Shown here: positions 17,441-24,139 of the stretch, piece after piece
Layout of the letters: every line of letters starts with the position of its first letter
Numbering within the stretch: the first letter of the stretch is position 1
Source: JAAYZM01 sp964510785
GTDB lineage: Bacteria > Actinomycetota > Actinomycetes > Actinomycetales > Cellulomonadaceae
DNA: 24,139 nucleotides
Reading direction: 5' to 3'
NCBI GenBank assembly: GCA_964510785.1
Contig: CAZECM010000048.1
Coordinates: forward strand, 1 to 24,139
The notes under the pieces: model-generated
The model's database searches: none
What the model saw: the letters and a program-made list of their open reading frames with translations, nothing else
What the model was told of the DNA's origin: nothing
Program-made: the position numbers and the translations under genes

Positions 17441-18114
17441 GACACGACCTCCGCACGGTCGGCCGCGACCTGGCGCAGCGCGTCGGCGAACGCGTCCGGG
17501 TCCTGCGCGCCGGAGACGCCGTAGCGGCCGTCGAGCACGTAGAACGGCACACCGTTGATGCCGTAGGCGCGCGCCTGGGCGAGGTCGGCATCCACGTCCT
17601 GGGCGAAGCGCTCGTCAGCGAGCGCGGCGAGCACCTCGGAACGGTCCAGGCCCGCCTCGGCCGCGAGGTCGGCGAGGTCATCGTCGCGGCCCACGTGGCG
17701 GCCCTCCTCGAAGTATGCCTTGAAGAGGCGCTCGGCCACCTCGAGCTGGCGGCCGTGGGCCTTGGCCAGGTGCAGCACCTGGTGGGCCTTGAGGGTCTTG
17801 GTGTGCTTCAGGGCGTCGAAGTCGTAGTTCAGCCCCACCGACGAGGCGATCGACGTGACGCGCTCGAGCATCTGGTGCACCTGATCGGCCGGCATGCCCT
17901 TGTGGGTGGCCAGGAAGTCGATCTCGGAGCCCTCGAAGTCCACCGGGGTATCCGGGGCCAGCTCGTAGGAGTGGTAGACGAGCTCCACGGTGGGAGCCGA
18001 GTCGCCCGCGCTCGCGGTGAACCGCCGCACGCCCTCCTCGAACTTGCGCTTGCCGATGTAGCACCAGGGGCACGCGATGTCGGACCAGACGTCGACCTTG
18101 ATCGTTTCGCTCAT
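17437..18114 (-). CDS. FrnE-like DsbA-family oxidoreductase
   Basis: This 225-residue cytoplasmic protein has the thioredoxin-fold active site C15-P-W-C18 in SDIACPWCYIGKRKFE, close to the N-terminus. This is the pattern of the FrnE/2-hydroxychromene-2-carboxylate isomerase-related DsbA group. Conserved family segments include VELVYHSYELAP and, near the C-terminus, GVPFYVLDGRYGVSGAQ (the cis-Pro loop). No signal peptide is visible. The open frame extends 49 codons upstream, but the ATG at 18114 gives the family start MSETIKVDVWSDIACPW. Family members catalyse disulfide exchange and some protect against oxidative stress. Confidence 0.9.
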   Translation of the reverse strand: MSETIKVDVWSDIACPWCYIGKRKFEEGVRRFTASAGDSAPTVELVYHSYELAPDTPVDFEGSEIDFLATHKGMPADQVHQMLERVTSIASSVGLNYDFDALKHTKTLKAHQVLHLAKAHGRQLEVAERLFKAYFEEGRHVGRDDDLADLAAEAGLDRSEVLAALADERFAQDVDADLAQARAYGINGVPFYVLDGRYGVSGAQDPDAFADALRQVAADRAEVVS

Positions 18115-18175
18115 GTCAGGGGTAACTGGGAAGGTGCTCGTGGCATTCCGGGTCTGCCCCCGTCCGAGGTGAGTG

Positions 18176-18194
18176 CCGTACAATTGTCCGTACA
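18176..18194. promoter_or_regulatory. Promoter/operator of the DUF1778-GNAT operon
   Basis: CCGTACA occurs at 18176-18182 and 18188-18194, one helical turn apart. ACAATTGT (18180-18187) between them is a perfect palindrome. A TACAAT -10 sequence lies at 18179-18184, about 23 bp before the antitoxin start. This layout fits autorepression by the DUF1778 antitoxin. Confidence 0.45.
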
Positions 18195-18206
18195 GATGGG
18201 TGGTGC

Positions 18207-18485
18207 GTGTTGGCTGCGACGGGACGGTTGGAGTTTCGGGTGAGCGCCCACGGCAGGGCATTGATCGAGCACGCCGCAGAACTGACGGGTGAGCCGATCA
18301 CCGCCTTCGCGCGCACGGCAGCCGAGGAGCGGGCCGAGCGAGTCGTGCGTGAGCACGAGGCGACCACCACGGTGCCCGAAGAGTTCTTCGACGATCTGGT
18401 CGCGGCGCTCGACGCCACCGCCGAGCCGAACGCCGAGCTCGCGGCGGCGGTCGCGCGTCGGCGCACGAGCGTGGTTCGTGAGTGA
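18207..18485 (+). CDS. DUF1778 (TacA-type) antitoxin
   Basis: This 92-residue protein has the DUF1778 ribbon-helix-helix pattern: RLEFRVSAHGRALIEHAAEL followed by ITAFARTAAEERA. The acidic C-terminal tail (VPEEFFDDLVAAL) is the part that clamps GNAT toxins in this family. The start is GTG 18207 or TTG 18210; no strong ribosome-binding site separates them. The stop overlaps the toxin start by 8 bp. Confidence 0.85.
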   Translation: MLAATGRLEFRVSAHGRALIEHAAELTGEPITAFARTAAEERAERVVREHEATTTVPEEFFDDLVAALDATAEPNAELAAAVARRRTSVVRE

Positions 18486-18984
18486 GCAGTTCCATTCACT
18501 TCGGTTCGATCCTCACCACCATGACGTCACGTCCTTCACGTGCGGCGAGGAGTCACTAGACATCTGGCTGCGCGAGCAAGCCTGGGCAGCCGACCAGCGA
18601 AGGACGGCTCGCACGTGGGTGTGGCTCGACGACGAGGCCCAGGTGGTGGCCTACTACGCCCTCGCGGCTCACAAGATTGCGCGCGGTGAGACACCGGCTC
18701 GTATCGGACGCGGCGGCCCCGCAGAGATCCCGGCCGTTCTGCTGGCCAAGCTGGCGCTCGCCGAGCACTTGCGCGGGAGCGGGCTTGGCCAGGTGCTCGT
18801 TGCCGACGCTCTTGAGCGGGTCGTGTCCGCGACGCAGACGGTCGCTGCACGCGTGGTGGTGGTGGACGCCCTCGCGGAACCAGTAGTGCGGTTCTACGAG
18901 CAGCTGGGGTTTCGGCGCATTCCGGGCAGTCTGCGACTGGTGCAGCGGTTAGCGGACATCGAAGCTGCGGTCAGAGCACCGTGA
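18478..18984 (+). CDS. GNAT-family acetyltransferase toxin (TacT-type)
   Basis: This 168-residue protein starts VSEQFHSLRFDPHHHDVTSF at GTG 18478, inside the end of the antitoxin gene. The acetyl-CoA loop is R99-GSGLG, and a conserved Tyr lies at 140 in FYEQLGF. Members paired with DUF1778 antitoxins acetylate aminoacyl-tRNA and block translation. The pairing, size and conserved residues support the same role here. The open frame extends upstream to 18289, antisense to nothing but inside the antitoxin gene, and is rejected as a start. Confidence 0.87.
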   Translation: MSEQFHSLRFDPHHHDVTSFTCGEESLDIWLREQAWAADQRRTARTWVWLDDEAQVVAYYALAAHKIARGETPARIGRGGPAEIPAVLLAKLALAEHLRGSGLGQVLVADALERVVSATQTVAARVVVVDALAEPVVRFYEQLGFRRIPGSLRLVQRLADIEAAVRAP

Positions 18985-19058
18985 GCCGCTCCCCGAGGTA
19001 GCAGAGACCACCAAGGAGAAGCGCGGCCGCGGTGGTGCGGGCAAGCACAGTTGACTCG

Positions 19059-19102
19059 TGTGTCGTGTGATCCACATTCGCTGATGTGGATCACACGACA
19101 CA
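19059..19102. repeat. 19-bp perfect inverted repeat with 6-base loop
   Basis: Arms 19059-19077 and 19084-19102 are perfectly complementary around the loop TCGCTG. The arm contains TGTGATCCACAT. The repeat lies 75 bp after the GNAT toxin stop and 27 bp before the peptidase start, reaching into its expected -35 region. It could act as a terminator (there is no T-run) or as an operator. Confidence 0.85.
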
Positions 19103-19116
19103 TCGAGAGCGGCTGA

Positions 19117-19122
19117 CACAAT
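19117..19122 (+). promoter_or_regulatory. -10 element of the S66 peptidase gene, probably leaderless
   Basis: CACAAT fits a -10 hexamer. It ends 6 bases before the ATG at 19129, so transcription would start at or beside the start codon. No ribosome-binding site is present upstream, consistent with leaderless translation, which is common in actinobacteria. Confidence 0.4.
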
Positions 19123-19128
19123 GCCCGG

Positions 19129-20139
19129 ATGCTCCAGTTCCCGGCGCCGCTGCGGCGCGGTGATCGCATCGGTGTGACCTCACCCTCGGCGGGGGTCGAC
19201 GGCGCGGCGCGCGAGCGCATCGAGTTCTGCGTCGAGTGGCTGCGTGGCGCGGGGTACGACGTGGTGGTGGGGCGCGTCATGGACGGCGCCGGCATCACCG
19301 CCGGGCCTGCGGCCGAACGGGCGGCGGAGCTCACGGAGATGCTGTGCGACCCGAGCATCCGGTGCGTGATCCCGCCGTGGGGCGGGGAGACCGCGATCGA
19401 CGTGGTGGACCTGCTCGACTGGGACGCCCTCGCCGTCGCCGAGCCGACGTGGCTCGTGGGGTTCTCCGACATCTCCACGCTGCTGCTCCCGATCACCACG
19501 CGCCTGGGATGGGCCACGGTGCACGGGGACAACCTCGCGGACACCCCGTACGAGGTGCCGGACGGGCTGCTGAGCTGGCTCGACGTCGTCGGCGGAACCG
19601 GACCGCACCGGCAGCGGGACTCGGGGCTGGTCGCCGACTGGTTCTCGTTCGAGGAAGACCCGCGCGCCACGCGGTGGAAGCTGGCCGGTCCGGGACAGTG
19701 GACGCTGCACGGGGCCGAGTCGCTCCAGGTCACCGGGCGGCTCATCGGCGGCTGCATCGAGACATTGAGCAACCTCGCGGGCACGCCGTACGGCGACGTC
19801 GCGGCCTTCGGGCGCGCGCACGCCGAGGACGGGCTCATCGTCTACGTGGAGGCGGCCGAGGACGGCGCGGCGGCGATCTGCCGCAATCTCCACGGGCTGC
19901 GCCTCGCCGGGTGGTTCGAGCACGCCCGGGCCGTGCTCGTGGGACGGACCAGCGCGCCCGACCACCCGCGGCTCGCCCAGCGGGAGGCCGTGCTCGACGC
20001 CCTGGGGCGCCTCGAGATCCCCATCGTGTTCGACGTCGAGATCGGGCACGTCCCGCCGCACCTGCCGCTGGTCAACGGGGCGCTCGCGACGGTGACCGTG
20101 GACGGCGGAACCCGGGAGATCGTGCAACGCCTGGGCTGA
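19129..20139 (+). CDS. S66 peptidase (LD-carboxypeptidase / MccF-like)
   Basis: This 336-residue protein belongs to serine peptidase family S66, whose members trim tetrapeptides from murein (LdcA) or inactivate microcin C (MccF). The probable nucleophile S113 lies in GFSDIS. The conserved WGGETA glycine pair comes before it, the Glu region is VYVEAAEDG, and the probable catalytic His is H307 in GHVPPHLPLVNGA. The C-terminal TVTVDGGTREI matches the family end. No signal peptide is seen, so it acts in the cytosol. Cell-wall recycling versus peptide-antibiotic resistance cannot be decided by eye. Confidence 0.88.
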   Translation: MLQFPAPLRRGDRIGVTSPSAGVDGAARERIEFCVEWLRGAGYDVVVGRVMDGAGITAGPAAERAAELTEMLCDPSIRCVIPPWGGETAIDVVDLLDWDALAVAEPTWLVGFSDISTLLLPITTRLGWATVHGDNLADTPYEVPDGLLSWLDVVGGTGPHRQRDSGLVADWFSFEEDPRATRWKLAGPGQWTLHGAESLQVTGRLIGGCIETLSNLAGTPYGDVAAFGRAHAEDGLIVYVEAAEDGAAAICRNLHGLRLAGWFEHARAVLVGRTSAPDHPRLAQREAVLDALGRLEIPIVFDVEIGHVPPHLPLVNGALATVTVDGGTREIVQRLG

Positions 20140-20146
20140 GGTTCCG

Positions 20147-21025
20147 CTAGCCGTGGTTCCAGAGGGAGAGCTTCGCGGGGTTGAGGACGATGCGCACCTC
20201 GGAGACGGCGGCGCCGGCCACCCCGAGGGTCGCGACGGCGATGATCTGCCCCGCGACGCGAACAGCGAGCCCGAGCCCGTCGGCCGTCTCTCGTTCGAGC
20301 ACCTCGGCGCCCGGGGTCTTCTGCTGCACGCCGAGCAGGAACCGAGCCACCCGGTCCGCGCCGACCACGGAGTTGCGGGCGGCGGTGACGGTGCCGCCAC
20401 CGTCGGTGAGCAGCACGGCCTTCGGGTCGAGCGCGTTGACGAGGGCATGCAGATCTCCGCTGCGCGCGGCGGCAGCGAAGGCGCGCACCGCCGCGTCGTG
20501 CTCCCGGCGGGACACGCTTCCTGCCCGGCTGCGCTCCACCCGACGTCGGGCCGACGTGGCCAGCTGGCGGCACGCCGCAGCGGAGCGCCCCACCGTGTCC
20601 GCGATCTCCGCGAACGGCACCGCGAACACGTCGTGGAGGATGAACACGACCCGCTCGGCCGGGGTCATGGACTCCAGCACGATGAGCAGAGCAGTGCTGA
20701 CCGAGTCGTCCAGGGTCACCCGGTCCAGTGGATCGGTGCTCGTGGAGTCGGTCAGCGTGAACGCGGGGAGGGGCTCCGGGAGCCAGGGACCCACGTACCG
20801 CTCGTGGCGCACCCGCGCCGAGTCGAGCACGTCCAAGCAGACCCGGCTCGCCACACGGGTGAGCCAGGCGCGCGGCACGTCGATCGCGTCCCGCTCCTCC
20901 GGGGTCATCCGGTACCAGCGGGCGTAGGTCTCCTGCACGGCGTCCTCGGCCTCCGCGATGGTGCCGAGCATCCGGTACGCCAGCGCCAACAGGTGGCTGC
21001 GCTCATCGACCACGTCCGCATCCAT
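20147..21025 (-). CDS. sigJ: ECF41-group sigma factor (SigJ-type) with SnoaL-like C-terminal domain
   Basis: This 292-residue ECF sigma factor has region 2 (LALAYRMLGTIAEAEDAVQE), region 4 (SMTPAERVVFILHDVF then FAEIADTVGRSAAACRQL) and a fused SnoaL/NTF2-like domain after about residue 170. That extension with the DGGG motif (LTDGGGTVTAARNSVVG, then VARFLLGV) defines ECF41, in which it controls activity in place of an anti-sigma factor. GAGGAG at 21033-21038 (- strand) lies 7 bp before the ATG. The gene is divergent from a membrane protein and an oxidoreductase, the usual ECF41 target arrangement. It is convergent with the S66 peptidase gene, 7 bp apart. Confidence 0.92.
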   Translation of the reverse strand: MDADVVDERSHLLALAYRMLGTIAEAEDAVQETYARWYRMTPEERDAIDVPRAWLTRVASRVCLDVLDSARVRHERYVGPWLPEPLPAFTLTDSTSTDPLDRVTLDDSVSTALLIVLESMTPAERVVFILHDVFAVPFAEIADTVGRSAAACRQLATSARRRVERSRAGSVSRREHDAAVRAFAAAARSGDLHALVNALDPKAVLLTDGGGTVTAARNSVVGADRVARFLLGVQQKTPGAEVLERETADGLGLAVRVAGQIIAVATLGVAGAAVSEVRIVLNPAKLSLWNHG

Positions 21026-21069
21026 CGACCGCTCCTCGCTCTCGCCCGCTCCCGCCTCCTGCTAGTAAA

Positions 21070-21129
21070 GACCGGACGGCGGCCCGGAATGTGATGTCGG
21101 CACCTCACATTCACCGCAGCTGCGTCGTC
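21070..21129. promoter_or_regulatory. Back-to-back ECF41-type promoters in an inverted repeat
   Basis: ECF41 promoters are known as TGTCACA, 16-17 bp, CGTC. On the + strand CCTCACA (21103-21109) is followed after exactly 16 bp by CGTC (21126-21129). On the - strand CATCACA (21096-21090) is followed after 16 bp by GGTC (21073-21070). The two -35 boxes sit in the arms of a perfect 8-bp inverted repeat, GAATGTGA/TCACATTC (21087-21112). The + start would fall nearly at the ATG at 21138. This supports autoregulation of sigJ and control of the divergent genes. Confidence 0.6.
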
Positions 21130-21137
21130 CAGAGGGT

Positions 21138-21578
21138 ATGAACACGCCACTGCGTCGCATCCTCCTGGCCGCCACGGTGCTCATCGGTGCCTATGCGGGC
21201 ATCTGGGGGTACTTCTTCCCCGAGTCCTTCTATACGTCCTTCCCGGGTTTCAGGCTGCACTGGATCGACCTCGACGGTCCGTTCAACGAGCACCTGATCC
21301 GGGACGTCGGCAGCTTCTACCTTGCGCTCGCCGCCGGGAGCCTGGTCGCGATCTTCACGCCCAGTGCGGCGCCGGGCCGGGTGATGGGGGTGGTCTGGTT
21401 CGTCTTCGGCGTACTGCACTTCGGCTACCACCTCCTGCATCCTGAGGGCACGGCCGGGGACGTCGCCGGCAGCATCATCAGCCTGGGTATCAGCGCGCTG
21501 CTCGGCATCGCGCTCATGCTTCCGCTCCGTCGGCGCGGCCCACGGAGAGCTCTCGACACGAAGGAGGAACCACGATGA
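21138..21578 (+). CDS. Small four-helix membrane protein, probable SigJ target
   Basis: This 146-residue protein has four hydrophobic segments at about 7-25, 57-74, 82-102 and 112-132. It has a short outside/inside loop rich in aromatic residues (FPESFYTSFPGF) and a charged C-terminus. No enzyme motif is seen; it resembles the uncharacterised DoxX-like/DUF4383-type small membrane proteins. AGAGGG lies immediately before the ATG, giving little or no leader. It begins a likely operon with the NmrA-like gene and probably answers to the ECF41 sigma factor. Confidence 0.8.
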   Translation: MNTPLRRILLAATVLIGAYAGIWGYFFPESFYTSFPGFRLHWIDLDGPFNEHLIRDVGSFYLALAAGSLVAIFTPSAAPGRVMGVVWFVFGVLHFGYHLLHPEGTAGDVAGSIISLGISALLGIALMLPLRRRGPRRALDTKEEPR

Positions 21579-21619
21579 AGAACCGGTCGACGGCGAGCAC
21601 GGGGGCGACATGCGAGTGA
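21575..21619 (+). CDS. 14-codon mini-ORF with a strong ribosome-binding site
   Basis: The ATG overlaps the stop of the membrane protein gene and has AAGGAGG at 21561-21567, 7 bp upstream, the best Shine-Dalgarno match in this operon. The frame ends after 14 codons at 21617-21619, overlapping the NmrA-like start at 21610. It may couple translation, or be the head of a deleted gene whose ribosome-binding site survived. The peptide MKNRSTASTGATCE is not recognised. Confidence 0.3.
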   Translation: MKNRSTASTGATCE

Positions 21620-22377
21620 CGGTGCTGGGAGCCACGGGAACCTTCGGTGCCCCGCTGTGCGATGCCCTGGAAGCGCGTGGCCATGACGTCGTCCGAGCGA
21701 GCCGGGCCACCGGGGTCGACGCGGTCACCGGGGTCGGGCTGCGTGAGGCGCTGGATGGGGCGGACGTGGCGGTGGACGCGCTGAACCTCGTCACCCTCAG
21801 CCGCCGCAAGGCTGTCGGCTTCTTCGGCACGACGGCGAGAAACATTGCTGCGACGGCGGAGCAGACCGGCCTGCCCCACCTGGTGCTCGTCTCGATCTGG
21901 AACGTCACACACCCCGACGCGTCCGGGTACGGGTACTACGCGGGCAAGGCGGAGCAGGAGCGGGTGGTGCGAAGCAGCGGTGTGCCGGTCACGATCGTGC
22001 GCTCGACCCCGTGGTTCGAGCTGGCGGAGCTCTTGCTGGCGACGCGGTTCGGCCCCTTCGCGGTCGCGCCGCACTACCTCTCCCGCCCGGCAGCGGTGGC
22101 TGCGGTCGCCCGCCGTGTCGCCGAGATCGTCGCGGGACCGGTGATCGAGGAGGGCGTCATCGTCGCCGGTCCCGAGCAACGGGACATCCACGACCTGACG
22201 GTGGCGATCGCCGCGGCCCGCGGTGACACGGTGCGCATACTCGGGATCAACCCGCCCGGCACCGGCGCACTCAAGCGCGGCATCCTCGTGCCACCCGAGA
22301 GCGTGCCCGGCGTGGGCCCCACCTTCGAGGCGTGGCTCGCTGAACGACACCCGGCGGGACGGCAACCACCGAGGTAG
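21610..22377 (+). CDS. NmrA/SDR-like NAD(P)-binding oxidoreductase
   Basis: This 255-residue protein starts with a Rossmann nucleotide-binding loop, GATGTFG (7-13), and continues as an atypical short-chain dehydrogenase. It has YYAGKAEQERVV, where Tyr and Lys sit in the expected spacing, and a C-terminal substrate region. Such epimerase/oxidoreductase-like proteins are the usual regulons of ECF41 sigma factors. Its own ribosome-binding site is weak (GGGGG 4 bp upstream), so expression likely depends on coupling from the mini-ORF. The substrate is unknown. Confidence 0.85.
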   Translation: MRVTVLGATGTFGAPLCDALEARGHDVVRASRATGVDAVTGVGLREALDGADVAVDALNLVTLSRRKAVGFFGTTARNIAATAEQTGLPHLVLVSIWNVTHPDASGYGYYAGKAEQERVVRSSGVPVTIVRSTPWFELAELLLATRFGPFAVAPHYLSRPAAVAAVARRVAEIVAGPVIEEGVIVAGPEQRDIHDLTVAIAAARGDTVRILGINPPGTGALKRGILVPPESVPGVGPTFEAWLAERHPAGRQPPR

Positions 22378-22396
22378 CGCCGTCCGCACGGCAACC

Positions 22397-22432
22397 GACG
22401 CGGAGTCCGGCCCTCACGCGTCAGTCCGCGTC
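22397..22432. terminator. Possible bidirectional terminator between convergent genes
   Basis: GACGCGGA (22397-22404) pairs with TCCGCGTC (22425-22432) across 20 bases. The right arm lies in the last codons of the permease gene. The long loop and lack of T-runs make it uncertain. Confidence 0.3.
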
Positions 22433-23154
22433 GCCCGCACCACCGCCATGCCGCCCACCGCCGCGACCCACCCGAGCAGCACGAGCGTGCCCGAACCCGC
22501 GTCGAGCGCCGTGTCCGATCCGCCCATGAGCAGCCCGCCCGCTCGGTCGGGCAGCCAGCGGGCCTGCTCCGTCATCGTGCCGAGCAGCGGGGAGACCACG
22601 AGCACGACGGTGAGCATCGCCACGAGCGCGGGCACGAGGTGCCGCACGAGCACCGCGACGGCGTGCGAGAGCAGCCCGACCAGCGTGAGGTAGGCACACG
22701 CCCCGAGCAGCGGCCACACCGCCACTCCGTCACCGGTCGGCGCACCACCGGCCAGACGCAGCCCGAGCGTCGCGCCGCCCAGGCTCGCAGCCACCCCCAC
22801 CACGGCGACGACGGCGAGCACCGAGACAGCCGCGACCGCCTTCGCCGCCGCGAACCGCCACCGGCCCGGCACCGCCACGAGGCTCGTGCGGAACTGCCCG
22901 CCCGCGTACTCGTGCCCGGCGGGCAGCACCCCCAGCAGCACGATCCCCACCTGCACGAACGGCACCGCGCGCAATGCCAGCTCTACGGTGGAGAGGTCCG
23001 CGGAGTACTCGGCAGCGGAGGCGGCGAGCAGCACGGCGACGGCACCTCCGGCGAGCACGGTCCCGACGGCGGCGAGCACGACGGCGGGCAGCGTGCGCAG
23101 CTTGATGAGCTCCGCGACGACGGCGTCCGCCGGCCCCTGTCCCACCACGCTCAC
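22414..23154 (-). CDS. ABC-2 type permease, second of two paralogues
   Basis: This 246-residue integral membrane protein has about six hydrophobic segments, beginning VVAELIKLRTLPAVVLAAVG and ending GWVAAVGGMAVVRATRTDA. The conserved EYAGGQFRTSLVAVPGRW loop after the second helix is typical of actinobacterial ABC-2 permeases. The GTG start at 23154 overlaps the stop of the preceding permease by 4 bp; the longer open frame upstream to 23982 is only a shadow of that gene. It shares the WLPDxAG motif with its neighbour. The substrate is unknown; these often export antibiotics or lipids. Confidence 0.85.
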   Translation of the reverse strand: MSVVGQGPADAVVAELIKLRTLPAVVLAAVGTVLAGGAVAVLLAASAAEYSADLSTVELALRAVPFVQVGIVLLGVLPAGHEYAGGQFRTSLVAVPGRWRFAAAKAVAAVSVLAVVAVVGVAASLGGATLGLRLAGGAPTGDGVAVWPLLGACAYLTLVGLLSHAVAVLVRHLVPALVAMLTVVLVVSPLLGTMTEQARWLPDRAGGLLMGGSDTALDAGSGTLVLLGWVAAVGGMAVVRATRTDA

Positions 23155-23954
23155 GCGTCCCGCCGCGACAGCACGGCCCCCGCGACGAGCAGCAGCCCGA
23201 GCGCCCATCCGGCCATCACCAGCGCGCCAGGCACCGCATCGAGGCCGCCGTCGACCATCGACAGCCCGCCGAAGAGCCTGCGCCCCGCCATGTCCGGCAG
23301 CCAGTGGGCCAGCGGCGTGAGATTGGTCAGCAGCAGCGGGACCGACACCACCGAGCTGTTGGCGATGAGGACCACGAGGGGGATCACCCCACTGCGGGCC
23401 AGCACCGTGATCGCCAGGGCGATGAGCCCCATGAGCGTCCAGTACAGCGCGGCACCCAGCGAGCGACCCAGGGCCGCGTCCAGCGCGACGCTCTCCGGCA
23501 TCGGCCCGAGAAGAAGGTGCGCGAGCCCGACGCTCGCGGGGATCGTGACTGCCGCGCTCGCGGCGACGAGCAGCACGACGACGAGCGCCTTGGCTCCGAG
23601 CAGCGTCCAGCGGCGGGGGATCGTGGCGAGCGTCGCGGTGATCTGCCTGCCGCCACCGGCATCCGTGCGATTGGAGGTGTACTCGCTGCCGAAGACGACC
23701 ACACCGATCACCACGGCGCCCACCGTCCCGAGCGGCGCGGCCGCATACGCGGTCCCGAACGCCGAGAAGAACCCCCACTCCTGCGACTCCCCGGACGCGA
23801 GCGCGGCGCGCGTGGTGAGCGCGTTGAGGGCGGTCACTCCCACGGAGCCCACGAGGGTCACGGCGAACGCCGCCCACGTCGCGGGGAGGGTCGCTGCCTT
23901 GCGCAGCTCGGCGGTCAGCGCGCGCCAGAGAGTCGACGTCGCGGGCTGCGCCAT
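23151..23954 (-). CDS. ABC-2 type permease, first of two paralogues
   Basis: This 267-residue membrane protein has six predicted helices, and an EYTSNRTDAGGG loop followed by ITATLATIPRRW, the counterpart of the EYAGGQ loop in the next gene. The paralogous motif WLPDMAGRRLFGG lies before the last helix. The start is ATG 23954 or GTG 23957; both overlap the stop of the ATPase gene, so all three genes are coupled. The two different permeases probably form a heterodimer. Confidence 0.85.
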   Translation of the reverse strand: MAQPATSTLWRALTAELRKAATLPATWAAFAVTLVGSVGVTALNALTTRAALASGESQEWGFFSAFGTAYAAAPLGTVGAVVIGVVVFGSEYTSNRTDAGGGRQITATLATIPRRWTLLGAKALVVVLLVAASAAVTIPASVGLAHLLLGPMPESVALDAALGRSLGAALYWTLMGLIALAITVLARSGVIPLVVLIANSSVVSVPLLLTNLTPLAHWLPDMAGRRLFGGLSMVDGGLDAVPGALVMAGWALGLLLVAGAVLSRRDA

Positions 23955-24139
23955 CACGCCGACCCCTCGCCCTCGGCCGCACCGGAGGTCAGGGCGAAGA
24001 ACGCCTCCTCGAGGCTCGCGAACCCGGCGGTCACCTCGTCGAGCGTCCCAGCCCGCACGATGCGGCCCCCGGCGATGAGCACCACGTCGTCGGCGAGCCC
24101 CGCGACCTCGCTCATGAGGTGGCTCGACAGCAGCACGGT
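23954..24139 (-). CDS. ABC transporter ATPase, C-terminal part (cut by window edge)
   Basis: Only the last 61 residues are present. They include the H-loop (SSHLMSEVAGLADDVV) and the family continuation IAGGRIVRAGTLDEV. The Walker A, signature and Walker B motifs lie beyond the window. It is the energising subunit of the exporter formed with the two permeases encoded immediately downstream. Confidence 0.85.
   Translation of the reverse strand, partial: TVLLSSHLMSEVAGLADDVVLIAGGRIVRAGTLDEVTAGFASLEEAFFALTSGAAEGEGSA

Noticed and set aside
22414..23982. A 522-residue single permease
   Set aside because: The first 276 codons are a shadow of the upstream permease in another frame. The true start is the overlapping GTG at 23154.

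Overview
The window looks like chromosomal DNA from a high-GC Gram-positive actinobacterium, probably of the Micrococcales type. The evidence is strong G/C bias at third codon positions, frequent GTG starts, a SigJ-type ECF sigma factor with its usual partner genes, -10 boxes placed for nearly leaderless messages, and two actinobacterial-style toxin-antitoxin pairs. Genus assignment is inference. No tRNA, rRNA, CRISPR array, IS element or integrase was seen.

Region 1 (1-9163) is a defence island on the + strand. It holds a (GA)n tract at the window edge, the tail of one type III methyltransferase (Mod), a complete second Mod, the type III Res helicase-nuclease, an OLD-family ATPase/TOPRIM nuclease, a DUF2130 coiled-coil protein with a nuclease-like PD-(D/E)XK pattern, and a small KTSC-domain protein. 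Junctions are tight (24 bp, 4 bp, a 31-codon bridging ORF, 3 bp, 4-bp overlap), so the genes are probably co-transcribed. The OLD-KTSC part looks less GC-rich than the rest, which suggests transfer. This is the best candidate for a composite, under-described defence system.

Region 2 (9503-12490, - strand) is a decayed double ABC exporter. It has an in-frame stop, a lost N-terminus and an in-frame deletion that removed the signature and Walker B motifs of its first nucleotide-binding domain.

Region 3 (12491-17211, + strand) holds an AAA/DUF4143 ATPase, an archaeo-eukaryotic-type primase fused to a superfamily 2 helicase (the domain class named for TOTE conflict systems), and a FitAB/VapBC-type toxin-antitoxin operon preceded by a 23-bp palindrome.

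Region 4 (17222-18984) has a FrnE-like DsbA oxidoreductase translationally coupled to a small low-complexity protein ending in a CxxxC pair (- strand). Divergent from them is a DUF1778/GNAT (TacAT-type) toxin-antitoxin pair.

Region 5 (18985-24139) holds a 19-bp perfect inverted repeat, an LD-carboxypeptidase/MccF-like S66 peptidase with a probably leaderless message, and an ECF41 (SigJ) sigma factor divergent from a small membrane protein and an NmrA-like oxidoreductase. The divergent pair is separated by what look like back-to-back ECF41 promoters. The window ends with a three-gene ABC-2 exporter operon (ATPase cut by the window edge, two paralogous permeases).
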